64,000 nucleotides of DNA from an uncultured Bacteriovoracaceae bacterium (GCA_938034385.1 CALHLC010000019.1:1-64000); one strand, 5' to 3'; shown: positions 17,638 to 28,600, numbered from the stretch's first letter. Made by a program: numbers and translations. The notes: generated from the sequence alone by a model not told the origin.

Positions 17638-18060
17638 ATGAAAAGAAAAGTTCAAATAGTTATTTTAAGTCAAAATCAAGAAAACAAGCAATTAGAAGCA
17701 TTGGTGTTTAAGACTAATAAGGAGCGAGGCTCTTTTTGGCAAAATGTCACAGGTTCAGTTGATGGAGAGGAGTCATTCTCAGAAGCAGCCATCCGTGAAC
17801 TCATTGAAGAGACTGGAATAAAAACTGAGAATATTAAAAAAAATGTCTTTGATCTTGATTCAGAGTTTTTCTTTATTGATAGAAAGCAGCGTCGTGCTCA
17901 AGAAAAGGTCTATTACTATTTGGGACCAAAATGGGATATCAAGATTTGTGAAGAACATATCGATTTTAAGTGGCTTGTGGCCTCTGAGATACCACGTGAA
18001 CTCTATAAGTATGAATCTAATTATCAGGCATTGATTAAGTCCTTAGAAAAAATTTCCTAA
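17638..18060 (+). CDS. NUDIX hydrolase
   Basis: 140 residues with a perfect Nudix box at 39-61: G39, E45, R53-E54, E57-E58 and G60. The overall pattern (QNVTGSVDGEESFSEAA at the box, FKWLVASEIP near the end) is like NudB-type dihydroneopterin triphosphate pyrophosphohydrolases, but substrate assignment is inference. It is divergent from the M50 gene with about 47 bases between starts. Confidence 0.88.
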   Translation: MKRKVQIVILSQNQENKQLEALVFKTNKERGSFWQNVTGSVDGEESFSEAAIRELIEETGIKTENIKKNVFDLDSEFFFIDRKQRRAQEKVYYYLGPKWDIKICEEHIDFKWLVASEIPRELYKYESNYQALIKSLEKIS

Positions 18061-18120
18061 TTTATTAGCACCATTGATTCTCAGCTCAGTCTTCCGAAAA
18101 ATACTATAGTTATTATTTGG

Positions 18121-18126
18121 GGAGGA
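18121..18126 (+). promoter_or_regulatory. Very strong Shine-Dalgarno site
   Basis: GGAGGA within a purine run GGGGAGGAGAGG, 7 bases from the ATG at 18134. It is among the best anti-SD matches in the window and supports the small downstream gene being highly translated. Confidence 0.7.
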
Positions 18127-18133
18127 GAGGAAC

Positions 18134-18361
18134 ATGTCCGCACACAAGACAAGAGATGAATTTATTGAAAAGAAGATATTATTCCAAAAGATTGGGCCTA
18201 GGTGGTACCTATTTTCAGAGAAGTCTGGCGATATTATCTACTCTGAAATGCCTCTAGGAGTTGACCCTAGAAAGACTAAGCTTGAGCTCTATGACATTAT
18301 TGAAGATCATATGGAAAAAGTTGAAAATTTCGGGAAAAGATCTAAAGAAGTCTCACTTTAA
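18134..18361 (+). CDS. Conserved-looking small hypothetical protein
   Basis: 75 residues, no signal peptide, no cysteine. Notable pieces are KIGPRWYLFSEKSGDIIYSE and PLGVDPRKTKLELYDIIEDH, suggesting a small folded alpha/beta protein. I do not recognise the family. The strong ribosome site upstream makes it likely to be real and well expressed. It is followed 47 bases later by trmB on the same strand. Confidence 0.72.
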   Translation: MSAHKTRDEFIEKKILFQKIGPRWYLFSEKSGDIIYSEMPLGVDPRKTKLELYDIIEDHMEKVENFGKRSKEVSL

Positions 18362-18383
18362 GACTATCTATCCTTTTTAATTC

Positions 18384-18411
18384 CACTTTGAAGTGCTAAA
18401 ATTCCAAAGTG
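18384..18411 (+). other. Stem-loop enclosing the trmB start codon
   Basis: CACTTTG (18384-18390) is complementary to CAAAGTG (18405-18411), with a 14-base loop. The second arm contains the GTG start codon of trmB, and no Shine-Dalgarno match is visible before it. The hairpin could limit initiation; this is a prediction. Confidence 0.4.
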
Positions 18412-19119
18412 CCAAACATAAAAAATTTCGAACATTCATTTAATGAAGACTTCCAATATTCTCATAATAATCCCTATCACGATCGTTTAGAAAAATTCTC
18501 ATCTTTTGTTCTTCGAGATCTCGAACCGGAGAAACTTAAAGGTAAATGGAATCAAGAATGTTTTAAGAATGACTCTCTTCTTAATGTTGAGATTGGAACT
18601 GGCTATGGTCATTTCATGAAAGAGTTTTGTACAGATCATCCAAATGAGAATTTTATTGGAATGGATTATAGATTTAAAAGAAGTTTTAATTTAGCAAAGC
18701 AGCTAAATGACTTAAGTGTTAAAAACTTTAGATACATAAGAGCTAAGGCTGAAAGAATAGATTTTTTATTCTCTCAAGCCGAAGTTGATAAATTATATTA
18801 TTTTTTCCCAGATCCGTGGCCTAAGACCAGGCATCTTAAGAAGCGACTTTTTAAACAACCTTTTTTATCTCACTTAAAAAAAGTGATGAAACCAACGGGT
18901 ACAGTGTATATAAAAACTGATCATGATCAGTATTATGAATGGATGCTCAATCACCTTGAATTAAACTCTGAACTATTTAATATAGAAGCTAACTCTAATG
19001 ATATTCATAAGAGTGAAAACCCAAGTTTTGATTTATTAAAAAAATACCAAACTAAATTTGAAAAAATATTCTTATCCAAGGGCAAGAATATTAATGGGAT
19101 CATCTTAACATGCAAGTAA
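18409..19119 (+). CDS. trmB: tRNA (guanine-N7-)-methyltransferase TrmB
   Basis: 236 residues. The SAM-binding motif EIGTGYGHF is at 61-69, and the TrmB signature FPDPWPKTRHLKKR at 133-146 includes the catalytic-site Asp and the RH(L)KKR loop. It methylates G46 of tRNAs. Translation must begin at GTG 18409 because an in-frame stop lies at 18397 and no other start fits. Its end overlaps dnaG by 10 bases. Confidence 0.95.
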   Translation: MPNIKNFEHSFNEDFQYSHNNPYHDRLEKFSSFVLRDLEPEKLKGKWNQECFKNDSLLNVEIGTGYGHFMKEFCTDHPNENFIGMDYRFKRSFNLAKQLNDLSVKNFRYIRAKAERIDFLFSQAEVDKLYYFFPDPWPKTRHLKKRLFKQPFLSHLKKVMKPTGTVYIKTDHDQYYEWMLNHLELNSELFNIEANSNDIHKSENPSFDLLKKYQTKFEKIFLSKGKNINGIILTCK

Positions 19120-20984
19120 TTGAGTTTAGAGATTATATAAGATCCTTACCTATTTCTCAGATTATCTCTAAGTACATCGATACGAAAAAGCGTGGTCAAA
19201 ACCATGAAGCAGTCTGTCCATTTCACAATGACACAAACCCATCCCTTAAAATTAACGATAATATGGGGATCTATAAATGCTTTGTTTGTGGCGAATCTGG
19301 AGATAGCATTAAGTTTGTTCAGCAATATAGAAACTTAAATTTCATTGAAGGATTAAAAGAGCTCTCTGAGCAATTTAATATCTCTCTTGAGCTTGATGAG
19401 AATAAAAAAGAGCATCCAAAATATGAGCTAGCTAGAAGGATACTAAAAGCTGCTCAAGAAATTTTTTTTAACCTTCCAAGAAAGACTAATAATTTCACCT
19501 TTAGAAATTTTTTGAAACAAAGAGATATAACTCAAAATGCCGCTGAAAAGTTTGGGCTAGGCTATATAAACGATCAAAATATACTCACAAATTTCTTACT
19601 AAAAAAGCAGCAAGAAAAGCCTGATCAGAAAATTATTGATATCGCTTTAGAGATAGGGATAATAAAAAAGAGTAATCAGGGTCTTTATGACACCTTTAGA
19701 AACAGAATTATGTTCCCAATTAGTAACCTTCGCTCCCAAGTGGTTGGCTTTGGATCACGTGCTACAGCGGATAAACAGTTACCTAAGTATTTAAATTCTG
19801 GGGATTCTTTTATCTTTAACAAGTCAAAGCTCTTATATGGACTCAATCTTGCAAAAAAGAGTATTCATGAGTCTGACTCCATCATACTCACGGAAGGATA
19901 TATGGACACTCTGAGCTTACATCAATTTGATTTTAATCAAGCAGTGGCAATCATGGGTATTGCTATGAGTTCTGATAAGGCCAGACAGGTTTGCAATTAC
20001 ACTCAGAAAGTTTATTTAGGCCTAGATAATGATCAAGCTGGATTTATAGCTTCCAAGAGAATCAATGAATCTCTAATGAGACAAAAAGTTATTGCCCTAA
20101 AAATTGATTACTCACCTCATAATGATCCAGATGATTTTTTAAAAGAGATGGGCCGGATTGAATTTTTGAAAAGAATGGAAACGGCAACACCTTTTATTGA
20201 TGAATTATTAGATCTTGAAACTTCAAAAAACTTTGGGGCCAATACTGATTTAAAGATAAAGGCCTTGAATTTAGTGATGGAACTGCTAGCCCCGCTTGAA
20301 AACGACCTGAGAGCTCATGAGAGAGTCATAAAGGCTGCTAAACATTTAGGGTTATCATCTAGTTCTGAGAGTATTATTGAGAAGTATAAAGAATTTTTAA
20401 AAAATTCTAAGAAAAAAGTTTATCAAAACTCTAAATATATAGATCCTAAATCGACAAATAATTCAGAAGAACTCCTTGAACAAGTTCCTCTCTCTGGAGA
20501 ACGCACTGCAACAGTTAGTGAAATTCCATTTTCTCCATGCAAGATTGATACCTGGATTATGCGATCAATATTGCAAATTCCTTCTATTTCCAAGCTGCAA
20601 AGTTTTACAGAAATACTTGATTTTGTTAAAAATATTGAAACGAAAAAATTTGTTTCACATTGGGGATTATTAGAATTAAGCGAAGTAAAAGAAGAATCTT
20701 TAGCAAAAAGTCTACACGAGATTTTTGATAAAGAAGAATTTAGCCAAGAGTTTAAAAACTTTGTCTATGCTACAACATTTTCTTTTACCAAAACTGATAC
20801 TGCAAAGACCAAGCAATATGTGAGCGAATTAAAAAACAAGGTATTAATGGAATCATTAGTTATCGAGAGACAAGTCTTAAAAAATCAAAGATCAACACTG
20901 ATCAAAAAAGAAGACTTAACTATACTTGATCAAAAAATCATGACCATTAGCAAAGAAATATCAGAACTTAAGATTCAAAATTAA
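19110..20984 (+). CDS. dnaG: DNA primase DnaG
   Basis: 624 residues. A CHC2-type zinc finger is visible: Cys36, His39, Cys57 and Cys60. The RNA-polymerase core follows, with [17 protein letters not shown] near 214-230. The TOPRIM domain has EGYMD at 262-266 and the LDNDQAG motif at 305-311. The C-terminal helicase-binding part is present (length normal). It synthesises RNA primers at the replication fork. It overlaps trmB upstream and is followed 16 bases later by rpoD: a macromolecular-synthesis operon without rpsU. Confidence 0.97.
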   Translation: MQVIEFRDYIRSLPISQIISKYIDTKKRGQNHEAVCPFHNDTNPSLKINDNMGIYKCFVCGESGDSIKFVQQYRNLNFIEGLKELSEQFNISLELDENKKEHPKYELARRILKAAQEIFFNLPRKTNNFTFRNFLKQRDITQNAAEKFGLGYINDQNILTNFLLKKQQEKPDQKIIDIALEIGIIKKSNQGLYDTFRNRIMFPISNLRSQVVGFGSRATADKQLPKYLNSGDSFIFNKSKLLYGLNLAKKSIHESDSIILTEGYMDTLSLHQFDFNQAVAIMGIAMSSDKARQVCNYTQKVYLGLDNDQAGFIASKRINESLMRQKVIALKIDYSPHNDPDDFLKEMGRIEFLKRMETATPFIDELLDLETSKNFGANTDLKIKALNLVMELLAPLENDLRAHERVIKAAKHLGLSSSSESIIEKYKEFLKNSKKKVYQNSKYIDPKSTNNSEELLEQVPLSGERTATVSEIPFSPCKIDTWIMRSILQIPSISKLQSFTEILDFVKNIETKKFVSHWGLLELSEVKEESLAKSLHEIFDKEEFSQEFKNFVYATTFSFTKTDTAKTKQYVSELKNKVLMESLVIERQVLKNQRSTLIKKEDLTILDQKIMTISKEISELKIQN

Positions 20985-21000
20985 ATTTAAGGAATATAAA

Positions 21001-22731
21001 ATGGCTAGCTTAGACAAATTTTTCAGTTCGCGTGAGTTTAATAAACTCTTAGTGAAGGGGCAGGATCAATCCTACCTAACTCCAGAAGATGTGAATGATT
21101 GTATTCCTGCAAATATTATCGCTCCTTCTGAAGTAGATAAAATTCTAGAAAGAATTGAAGCATCAAAGATTTCAATCCAAGTTGAAGAAATTGAAAAAGA
21201 AGTTTCTCAAACTGATTTGATTGAAGAAACACTGTCAGCTGCTGAGAAAAAAGAATTAAAAGGGTCATCAACAGATCCAGTTAAGCTATATTTAAAGAAA
21301 ATGGGTTCGGTTTCTCTTTTAACAAGAGAAGGTGAAGTTGTTATTGCTAAGGAAATTGAGGAAGGCGAAAAAGAAATCGTTCAATCATGTCTAGCTTCTG
21401 CTCATGCTCTTCAAGAAATTGTAAAATTAAAAGAGAAGATCTTAAGTGCTGAAGATGCTTATGAGTATACAAAAGATTTGGTTAGAGGGCTTGATGATGA
21501 ATCTACAAAGTCCGCTATCACGAAAGTTAAAAATATTATTGTCGCTACTTGTGAGAAGCTTCAAAATCTTATTGAAGGAATCATCAACGAAGATGGAACT
21601 TTAAATGAGATGAGTGTTAATCAAAAAAGTATGTTTGCTGATATATCCGATACTCTTGTTGAATTAACTTTTAATAGAAAAATCATTAATAGCTTTACTG
21701 ACCCAGTTAAGTCTTACTTTTTAAAGTTTAAAGATCTATTTGCTCAGCAAGATAGAATTTATAAATTCTTAGAAGTTAAAACAGAAGCAAAATATAAAGA
21801 AATGCATGAGCGAGTAATGGAAGATGATGCTTATAAGAGAAAGCTAGCTCGTAAGCTCTATACTTCTGATAGTAAAATAGAGCAATTATTTAGAAACCAA
21901 GAAGATATTCTTAGAAAGTTAAAGCGTTTACAAATGGATGCCGGTATGGCCTTTGAAGATATTGAAAAGGTTTATAATATTATCGTTAAAGGTGAAGAAA
22001 AAGCTGACCTTGCAAAAAGTCAGTTAGTTGAAGCTAACCTGAGATTAGTTGTTTCTATCTCTAAAAAATATACAAACCGTGGTCTTCAGTTTTTAGATCT
22101 TATCCAAGAAGGAAATATTGGATTAATGAAAGCAGTTGATAAGTTTGAGTACCGAAGAGGTTATAAATTCTCTACTTATGCCACTTGGTGGATTAGGCAA
22201 GCTATTACAAGAGCTATTGCTGACCAGGGTAGAACAATTAGAATCCCAGTTCACATGATTGAGACTATTAATAAGCTTGCTAGAACTTCAAGACAACTTG
22301 TTCAAGAACTTGGACGAGAACCAACTCCTGAAGAAATTGCCGAGAGAATGGATTTATCAGTAGAGAAAGTTAAGAAAGTATTTAAGATCTCTAAAGAGCC
22401 TATTTCGCTTGAAACTCCTATTGGAGAGGAAGAAGATAGCTCACTTGGGGACTTCATTGAAGATAAGAAGATCATTTCACCACAAGACGCTGTGATGAGT
22501 GTAACGCTTTCTGAGCAGACGAGATCCATTCTTGCGACTCTTACTCCAAGGGAAGAAAAAGTCCTTAGAATGAGATTTGGGATTGGTGAGAAGTCTGATC
22601 ATACACTTGAAGAAGTTGGACAGGATTTCTTTGTTACTAGAGAGCGGATTAGACAGATTGAAGCAAAGGCACTTAGAAAGCTTAGGCACCCTAGTCGGTC
22701 TAAGGTTTTGAAGTCTTATTTGGATAATTAG
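21001..22731 (+). CDS. rpoD: Primary sigma factor RpoD (sigma-70)
   Basis: 576 residues. Region 1.1-like N terminus (acidic, ~1-85), region 1.2 with [20 protein letters not shown], a non-conserved region of moderate size, then region 2 from about residue 345 with [20 protein letters not shown] and the -10-recognition part [17 protein letters not shown], regions 3.0-3.2, and region 4 with the HTH near residue 544 ([20 protein letters not shown]). It directs RNA polymerase to housekeeping promoters. Its TAG stop overlaps the opposite-strand gene at 22728 as a TTAG double stop. Confidence 0.98.
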   Translation: MASLDKFFSSREFNKLLVKGQDQSYLTPEDVNDCIPANIIAPSEVDKILERIEASKISIQVEEIEKEVSQTDLIEETLSAAEKKELKGSSTDPVKLYLKKMGSVSLLTREGEVVIAKEIEEGEKEIVQSCLASAHALQEIVKLKEKILSAEDAYEYTKDLVRGLDDESTKSAITKVKNIIVATCEKLQNLIEGIINEDGTLNEMSVNQKSMFADISDTLVELTFNRKIINSFTDPVKSYFLKFKDLFAQQDRIYKFLEVKTEAKYKEMHERVMEDDAYKRKLARKLYTSDSKIEQLFRNQEDILRKLKRLQMDAGMAFEDIEKVYNIIVKGEEKADLAKSQLVEANLRLVVSISKKYTNRGLQFLDLIQEGNIGLMKAVDKFEYRRGYKFSTYATWWIRQAITRAIADQGRTIRIPVHMIETINKLARTSRQLVQELGREPTPEEIAERMDLSVEKVKKVFKISKEPISLETPIGEEEDSSLGDFIEDKKIISPQDAVMSVTLSEQTRSILATLTPREEKVLRMRFGIGEKSDHTLEEVGQDFFVTRERIRQIEAKALRKLRHPSRSKVLKSYLDN

Positions 22732-23123
22732 TCGTTATCAAATACTCCTTGAAGAATATTCTCCATACGAGAAGGGAAAAGTGTTTTAGCACTTGATTCT
22801 GGGAGTAAATCGATCATAAGATCAGCGTTAGGGTTTGTTGACTTCGATAAAAGTGCAGAGACTCTAGAGTTTCCATCAAGAATATAAATTTTTCCATTCT
22901 TTTCATAGGCTTGAATTTTTTCAGCGTATAACCAAGGATCATTATCATCAATCATCTTTCCTAAAGATGTCAGCTTTGAATCACTTTGAAGACCTTTTTC
23001 AGTTATTACCACTTTATTCTTTTTAAAAAAGCTCTTATTAATTTTAACTGAGGCAACACAATCAGAAGCATCTACATTTAGATAACTTATAATAAATATA
23101 AATAAGATTTTCAGATAGAACAT
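22728..23123 (-). CDS. Small exported protein with ParB-like motif
   Basis: 131 residues. Signal peptide at about 1-19 ([16 protein letters not shown]), then a compact domain with [19 protein letters not shown] and [12 protein letters not shown] at 81-92. The latter resembles the catalytic DGxxR motif of the ParB/sulfiredoxin fold (pattern viDGhhR..A). ParB-type domains are known as toxin modules in polymorphic secretion systems, but cytoplasmic ParB lacks a signal peptide. A secreted ParB-fold enzyme is therefore inference. The start overlaps the upstream exported gene by 13 bases. No immunity gene was recognised next to it. Confidence 0.75.
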   Translation of the reverse strand: MFYLKILFIFIISYLNVDASDCVASVKINKSFFKKNKVVITEKGLQSDSKLTSLGKMIDDNDPWLYAEKIQAYEKNGKIYILDGNSRVSALLSKSTNPNADLMIDLLPESSAKTLFPSRMENILQGVFDND

Positions 23124-23854
23124 TTTATGATGGCTCCATATTTCTTCGAATATTTCTTTTGCAGGAAGTTTGAAACATTTTCAAGTTTCTTACTAATACT
23201 TTTAAGTTTCTTAGCATTTTTCATGCCCCTCACAACCGAGATCGCAACCGCTCCAGTTATAAGTCCTATAACTAAAGACAAACCATATTCAGCGGCTAAA
23301 ATACACAGAGACTTTAAAACCTCTGAGATGTCAATATTGACTAGAGAGTTCTTCCCTGCTTCTAAAATGATAGACAAGTTCCCTGGTATCGCTATTAATG
23401 AATCTCCAACATCTCCTAACTCTGCTTTCATTTTAGATATATTCTCTTTTAAATTAGAGATTGTTTTATTTCTATATTCAGCATCATTAAAAAATTCTGT
23501 AAAGTATGAGAATAACTTCTGCAGCTCTTCCTCTTCTTCAAACTTTTCATTAATAAGATAAGCAGCAGGACATAGAGCAAAATATAGGCACTCAAAAAAG
23601 GAGTCTGGAGCCAATTTTTTTAACTCTTTCTTGGTTGCCTCGACCACTTTCCCTGCTCCAACTAAGAAACCACTTACTTCTTTTTTTTGTTTTTGATACA
23701 AACCTTCTATGCAATCAAAGAACATATTACTTGTTTGTACTGTCGCTTGTTTATCAAAGTAACTCTCAAAAGACTCTTGAGCACCTGAGTTACAATTTGC
23801 ATATAAATTGCCTGAACAAAGAAGAAAAAGAATTAAAGGTAGGTACTTTAGCAT
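23111..23854 (-). CDS. Exported helical protein of unknown function
   Basis: 247 residues with a clear signal peptide (LLCSGNLYA before Asn20-Cys21). The mature part is alpha-helical and rich in Glu/Lys, with cysteine pairs near the N terminus (CNSG, FFDCIEG, CLYFALC). One hydrophobic helix lies at about 187-212 (LSLVIGLITGAVAISVV), and a very basic amphipathic end follows (MKNAKKLKSISKKLE). Such a tail with a membrane helix is seen in pre-toxin linkers of polymorphic toxins; no homologue can be named. It overlaps the ParB-like gene downstream and both are cotranscribed. Confidence 0.72.
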   Translation of the reverse strand: MLKYLPLILFLLCSGNLYANCNSGAQESFESYFDKQATVQTSNMFFDCIEGLYQKQKKEVSGFLVGAGKVVEATKKELKKLAPDSFFECLYFALCPAAYLINEKFEEEEELQKLFSYFTEFFNDAEYRNKTISNLKENISKMKAELGDVGDSLIAIPGNLSIILEAGKNSLVNIDISEVLKSLCILAAEYGLSLVIGLITGAVAISVVRGMKNAKKLKSISKKLENVSNFLQKKYSKKYGAIIKCSI

Positions 23855-23946
23855 TATCTTTTATTGTAGATCATTTATTCATTCCAGACTCAAGGGAAAA
23901 AATTTCCGACTCTATCTCTTTAAGATTAACTTCAAGAGTTTATTTC

Positions 23947-25533
23947 TCACAAGGAAAAGTAAATCGGAGCCCCAGGTCCAACAGGCAACCCTAATATAAA
24001 CACCCAAAAATAGAAAAATAGACTCCATGTCACTACAAAGAAAAGTGAATATGGGAGCATTGTACTGATCAAAGTTCCAATACCGAGTTTTTTATCAAAC
24101 TTTAACGCAAATGAGAAAATCAATCCAAAATAACTCATCATAGGAGTTATAATATTAGTACTGGAATCCCCTATCCTATAAGCAGCTTGAATAATCTCAG
24201 GGGAATACCCAAGCAACATAAGCATAGGTACAAATATTGGTGCAGTGACGGCCCATTGAGCAGAAGCAGAACCAAGCATTAAGTTAACAAAACAACATAA
24301 TATAATAAAAAGAAAAAAGACACTTGGACCTGTTGCTCCAAGGTTTTGCAATAGACCAGCACCATAAACGGCAAAAATTGTACCTAAATTTGTCCAGTTA
24401 AAAAATGCAATGAATTGAGCAGCAAAGAAAACTAAAACAAGGTAAAGACCTAGTCTTTCCATGGCTAAAGTCATTCCCTTGATCACATCTTTATCATTTT
24501 TGATTGAGCCTGTTATTTTTCCAAAAACAATTGATGGAATTAAAAAGAAAATAAAAATCCAAGCTATAATCCCTTTAAAAAATGGTTTCGCTTGTTTCAC
24601 AAAATTTGTATTCGCAGCCGCATTTGGATCTCGCAAGACTCCATTTTCCGGAATAACTGTTAGAGCAGCAACAATACCAAGAAGACCTATTGTTACTATC
24701 GCCCACTTTAAACCTTTTAATTCTTTTTTACTTAATGGTTTTAGGGCCTCAGTTGTATCAATATCATCATCTGCAAATTCTGAGTCATATTTCCCAAGGT
24801 TTGGTTCAACAATTTTTTCAGTCACAAAAGTTGCAATTGCAGCGATAAGAAAAGTAGAGGCGGCCATGAAGTAGTAATTACAAATATCACTCACTTCATA
24901 ATCAGCACTAATTAGTTTTACCGATTCATTTGTAATTCCTGCTAACAAAGGATCAAGTGTTCCAACAAATAAGTTGGCAGAATACCCTCCTGAAACTCCG
25001 GCAAATGCAGCTGCCATTCCAGCTATTGGGTGGCGGCCTTTAGATAAAAAGATATATCCACCTAATGGAATCAAAACGACATAACCTAGCTCTGAAGCAG
25101 TGTTAGAGATAATTCCAGCAAGTACAACAATAAATGTTACTAATTTATCTGGAGCCTTTAATACAATTCTTCTAATAAAGGCCGTTAAAAGTCCTGAATA
25201 TTCAGCTACTCCTACGGCTAACATTGCAACTAATACAGTTCCTAGAGGAGCAAAATTTGAAAAGTTTTTAACAAGGTTCAAAAATATTTTTCTTATTCCT
25301 TCTCCATTTAATAAACCAACAGCTTTAATAAGCCCATCAGGACTTCGTCCTTTAGATCCCACAGGCCTTGGGTCTATGACACTTAATTCGAAAAACTCAA
25401 AAAGTTGAGAAGAAAAAAGTACAAGACCACAAAAAATTGCAAAAAGTGTAACAGGATGTGGGAGTATATTCCCGAGTGTTTCTACAGTTTTTAAAAACTT
25501 GCTAAATATTCCGGTATTTTTTTTTGTGGTCAT
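23947..25533 (-). CDS. AbgT-family transporter (p-aminobenzoyl-glutamate or related)
   Basis: 528 residues, about eleven membrane segments. Family features: an N-terminal cytoplasmic stretch then GNILPHPVTLFAIF, NFAPLGTVLVAMLAVGVAEY, NTASELGYVVLIPLGG, and MLGSASAQWAVTAPIFVPML followed by GDSSTNIITPMM. AbgT proteins import aminobenzoyl-glutamate or, like MtrF/YdaH, export antimetabolites such as sulfonamides. No abgAB hydrolase genes are adjacent, so direction is open. The gene has its own predicted promoter and is divergent from the SNF2 helicase. Confidence 0.92.
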   Translation of the reverse strand: MTTKKNTGIFSKFLKTVETLGNILPHPVTLFAIFCGLVLFSSQLFEFFELSVIDPRPVGSKGRSPDGLIKAVGLLNGEGIRKIFLNLVKNFSNFAPLGTVLVAMLAVGVAEYSGLLTAFIRRIVLKAPDKLVTFIVVLAGIISNTASELGYVVLIPLGGYIFLSKGRHPIAGMAAAFAGVSGGYSANLFVGTLDPLLAGITNESVKLISADYEVSDICNYYFMAASTFLIAAIATFVTEKIVEPNLGKYDSEFADDDIDTTEALKPLSKKELKGLKWAIVTIGLLGIVAALTVIPENGVLRDPNAAANTNFVKQAKPFFKGIIAWIFIFFLIPSIVFGKITGSIKNDKDVIKGMTLAMERLGLYLVLVFFAAQFIAFFNWTNLGTIFAVYGAGLLQNLGATGPSVFFLFIILCCFVNLMLGSASAQWAVTAPIFVPMLMLLGYSPEIIQAAYRIGDSSTNIITPMMSYFGLIFSFALKFDKKLGIGTLISTMLPYSLFFVVTWSLFFYFWVFILGLPVGPGAPIYFSL

Positions 25534-25565
25534 AAATTCATCTTTTTTGTTTGATTTAGTACTTT

Positions 25566-25594
25566 TTAATATAAGCTTTAAGGTAAACTTTCAA
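25566..25594 (-). promoter_or_regulatory. Predicted promoter of the AbgT-family gene
   Basis: On the minus strand: TTGAAA (25594-25589), a 17-base spacer, TATTAA (25571-25566). It lies 33 bases before the start codon. Prediction from sequence only. Confidence 0.45.
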
Positions 25595-25645
25595 GAGAAG
25601 TGATTGATTGAACTAAAATGACCAATATACAATTGTTTTGATTGG

Positions 25646-25654
25646 TGATATACT
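25646..25654 (+). promoter_or_regulatory. Predicted extended -10 promoter of the SNF2 gene
   Basis: TGATATACT at 25646-25654 is an extended -10 (TGnTATAAT type), 29 bases before the start codon. No good -35 box is seen, as is usual for extended -10 promoters. Confidence 0.4.
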
Positions 25655-25683
25655 GAATCTTTGGAACTAAACAAGAAGATTTT

Positions 25684-28600
25684 ATGATCACTAGCATACC
25701 TCACATCATTGAAAGTGAGCTCTTGAAATATTTTTCTCGAAGAGAACTTCAAGTTGGATTAAGAAATCTTGATAGAAGTGAATTTCAATGCTCGTTTCAT
25801 AAAGGAAATTTTCCAAAAAGTTTTATTGCGACTGGCCTTCAGCTTGGTCATCCGATTTATAATATAAAAGTCCAAAAAAGAATTGCAGCTAAAGAACTAG
25901 TCTCAAGTTGTAATTGTGTTAAAGGGAAAAAAAATCAGACTTGTGAGCATAGTGTTGCATTTTTACTTCACTATCTTTTAAATTATACAGACCTGACTGA
26001 ATTTAATACTGAAACTGGAAATCAAGATCCGGATATTGCCCATGCTCAATTTGTTGGGAAAGTTGTCAAATCAGGCAATAAACTTGTCAACTCAAATTAT
26101 AAACATTTCTCTCAAATTAAGTATAAATTAAATAATGATCAAATCATTGATTATCCTAAGTTTATTGAAACAGATAATATAAAATATCTTTTTCACTTAT
26201 CATCTCCAGTAATTATTAAGAATCATGTTGAGCCAATCTCTCCAATTCTTATGTCCTACTCTGACGTAAAAGAACAAAGCAGTATTTCTATCTTTGAATC
26301 AAAGTATTTATTTAACTGGGACAGTGGTGAGCTTATAAAAGCACATCCCCTTTTATCTAGTATCTTTTCTCAAATAGAAGAAATGAATCATTTCATTCAA
26401 CCTTGGTTTATCACGACGGCATTGGCCTCAGAGGTTAGAGAGTTTTCTAAGTTAAAAATAAATTCATTCCCAGTTGATTTTAATAAAGCCGTAGAGCCCA
26501 AGGTTCACTTTAGTATAGAGGAGCAATCTCAATACTCTCTTAAGGTAAAACTGTTTTTCTCTATTGAAGGCAAACATTACCTTCCTCAATTTTTAAAAAA
26601 TGTTTGTAATGGCTTCGGAGTACTAAATAACTTTGAGTCTAAAGTCGAGTTAAAGAGTTTCTTAGAAAACTTCTTTAAGAATGATGAAAAGTATAAAAGC
26701 TTTTTAATGACTTTAAAATCCAAAGAGAGTCATGAGAAAGCATTTGATCTTCTTGCTAGTAACGATGAGATTTATGACTTAGTTCAAAATGATCAAGAGT
26801 ACCTTTTAATAAAGTACGACTTTAAGTTAATTAAAAGCATTTTAAATTCTGTATTAGAAAACCTTGATGAACATACATATTTCAGTTCTCGATTTATTCA
26901 AGAAGAACAATCTTTAAACTTTCATTATCTAAAAGGTAAAAACCAATCAGTACTGCTTGATTTATTAAAAAAGTTTAAAGATCAAGACATTATTCTTACC
27001 TATCTTGATAAAAAAGTCCGAACATGGACTTCTGGAATTAAATTTAATAGAAATAAATCTTCAACCAACTGGTTTGATATAGATATTGATTTAACTCAAG
27101 AAGATTTCAATCTTATTAAAGATTTTAATCCTGAGGCTCAAGCTCTAGAAAATGAACAAGAGCTAGTCCTTCTAAATGATGACGAAAAAAATTATATCAG
27201 ATTTGTAAAAAAATACTTAAAAGAATCTAAAAAAGATCCAAATCACAAATTAAAATATAATTTAAAATTTAATAGATGCAGGTTGTTTGATATTTATCAT
27301 CTATATAATTATTCAGGAGATGATCTATTAACAGAAGAAGAGCTTGATACTTGTAATAAACTGATGAATGTTGAAAATCTTCCTCCTTTTGACTTCCCTG
27401 AACAATTAAATGGAACTCCTCGGGAATACCAAAGAACAGGTTTTCAGTGGATAAGGCTATTATATGATTTGAAACTTGGAGCATGTCTTGCCGATGATAT
27501 GGGTTTAGGGAAAACCTTCCAAACTATTTCCTTTCTACAAAGTATTATTCACGAAGTCGATCGAGTTTTAATCGTAACACCCGTCTCTATTCTTGCTAAC
27601 TGGGTTCAAGAGTTTGAGAAATTTTCAGATATGAAGCCTACCCTTTTTTACGGCAAGGATAGATCATTTAGTAAAGATGATAAGATCATTATCACAAGCT
27701 ATGGCTTAATGAGAAAAGAGGCTGAAGAACTTCTCTCAAAATATGAATGGGACGTCTTTATTATGGACGAGGTCCAAAAATTAAAGAACTATAAATCTCT
27801 TGGGTCTAAAGCTTCTAGAATGATTAACGCTAACTATAGATTATGCCTAACTGGTACACCTGTAGAGAATGATCTCTCAGAATTTTATAATATTATAGAC
27901 CTTGCTATCCCTGGAATCTGGGGAGAGGCTTCACAAATAAATAGCTTTAAAAGAAGTAAAGATGCACGATTTATCGCTCGAGATATAGCAAAGCCATTTA
28001 TCTTAAGAAGGACCAAGAAAGAAGTTTTGCATGACCTGCCTGATAAAATTGAACAAACGGTTTATTTGAATTTCTCTTCTGAAGAAAAAGATAATTACAA
28101 AGCAACTCTTGAGAGAATAAGAAAAGAGATTTTAGACAACCAAGACAATAAGAAATACATTAAAGTTTTAAATAATATTTTGAATTTAAGACAACTTTGC
28201 TTATGGCAAAATACTGATGAGAACTTCTACTCTTCTAAGATTGATTATCTTGTTAATAATTTAGAACAAATTATTTCAGATAATGGACAAGTGTTAGTCT
28301 ACTCTCAATTTACTCGATATTTAGATCTAATCGAAAAAAGGTTGAATGAACACAAGTGGAGTTTTTCAAGACTAGATGGGTCTTACTCGCTAAAAAAACG
28401 AGAGGCCCAAATAAAGTTATTTAAAGAAGGAAAAAATAAAATTTTTCTTATCAGCTTGCAGGCCGGAGGGTTAGGTCTGAACTTAACTGAAGCCAATTAT
28501 ATTTTCTTAATGGATCCTTGGTGGAATCCTGCAGTTGAGAGCCAAGCTGTCGATAGAGCTCATAGAATTGGTCAAGAAGCTGTTCTTACTGTCTATAGGC

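Noticed and set aside
23127-23561. Plus-strand ORF of 144 codons opposite the exported protein gene
   Set aside because: It is antisense to a gene with clear signal peptide and overlap structure, and shows no recognisable motif; it is a shadow frame.
22728-23854. One frameshifted gene instead of two
   Set aside because: The downstream protein has its own signal peptide and start, so two proteins fit better than a single broken one.
24461-24874. Plus-strand ORF of 137 codons inside the AbgT gene
   Set aside because: It lies wholly opposite a well-conserved transporter and is low-complexity, so a shadow.
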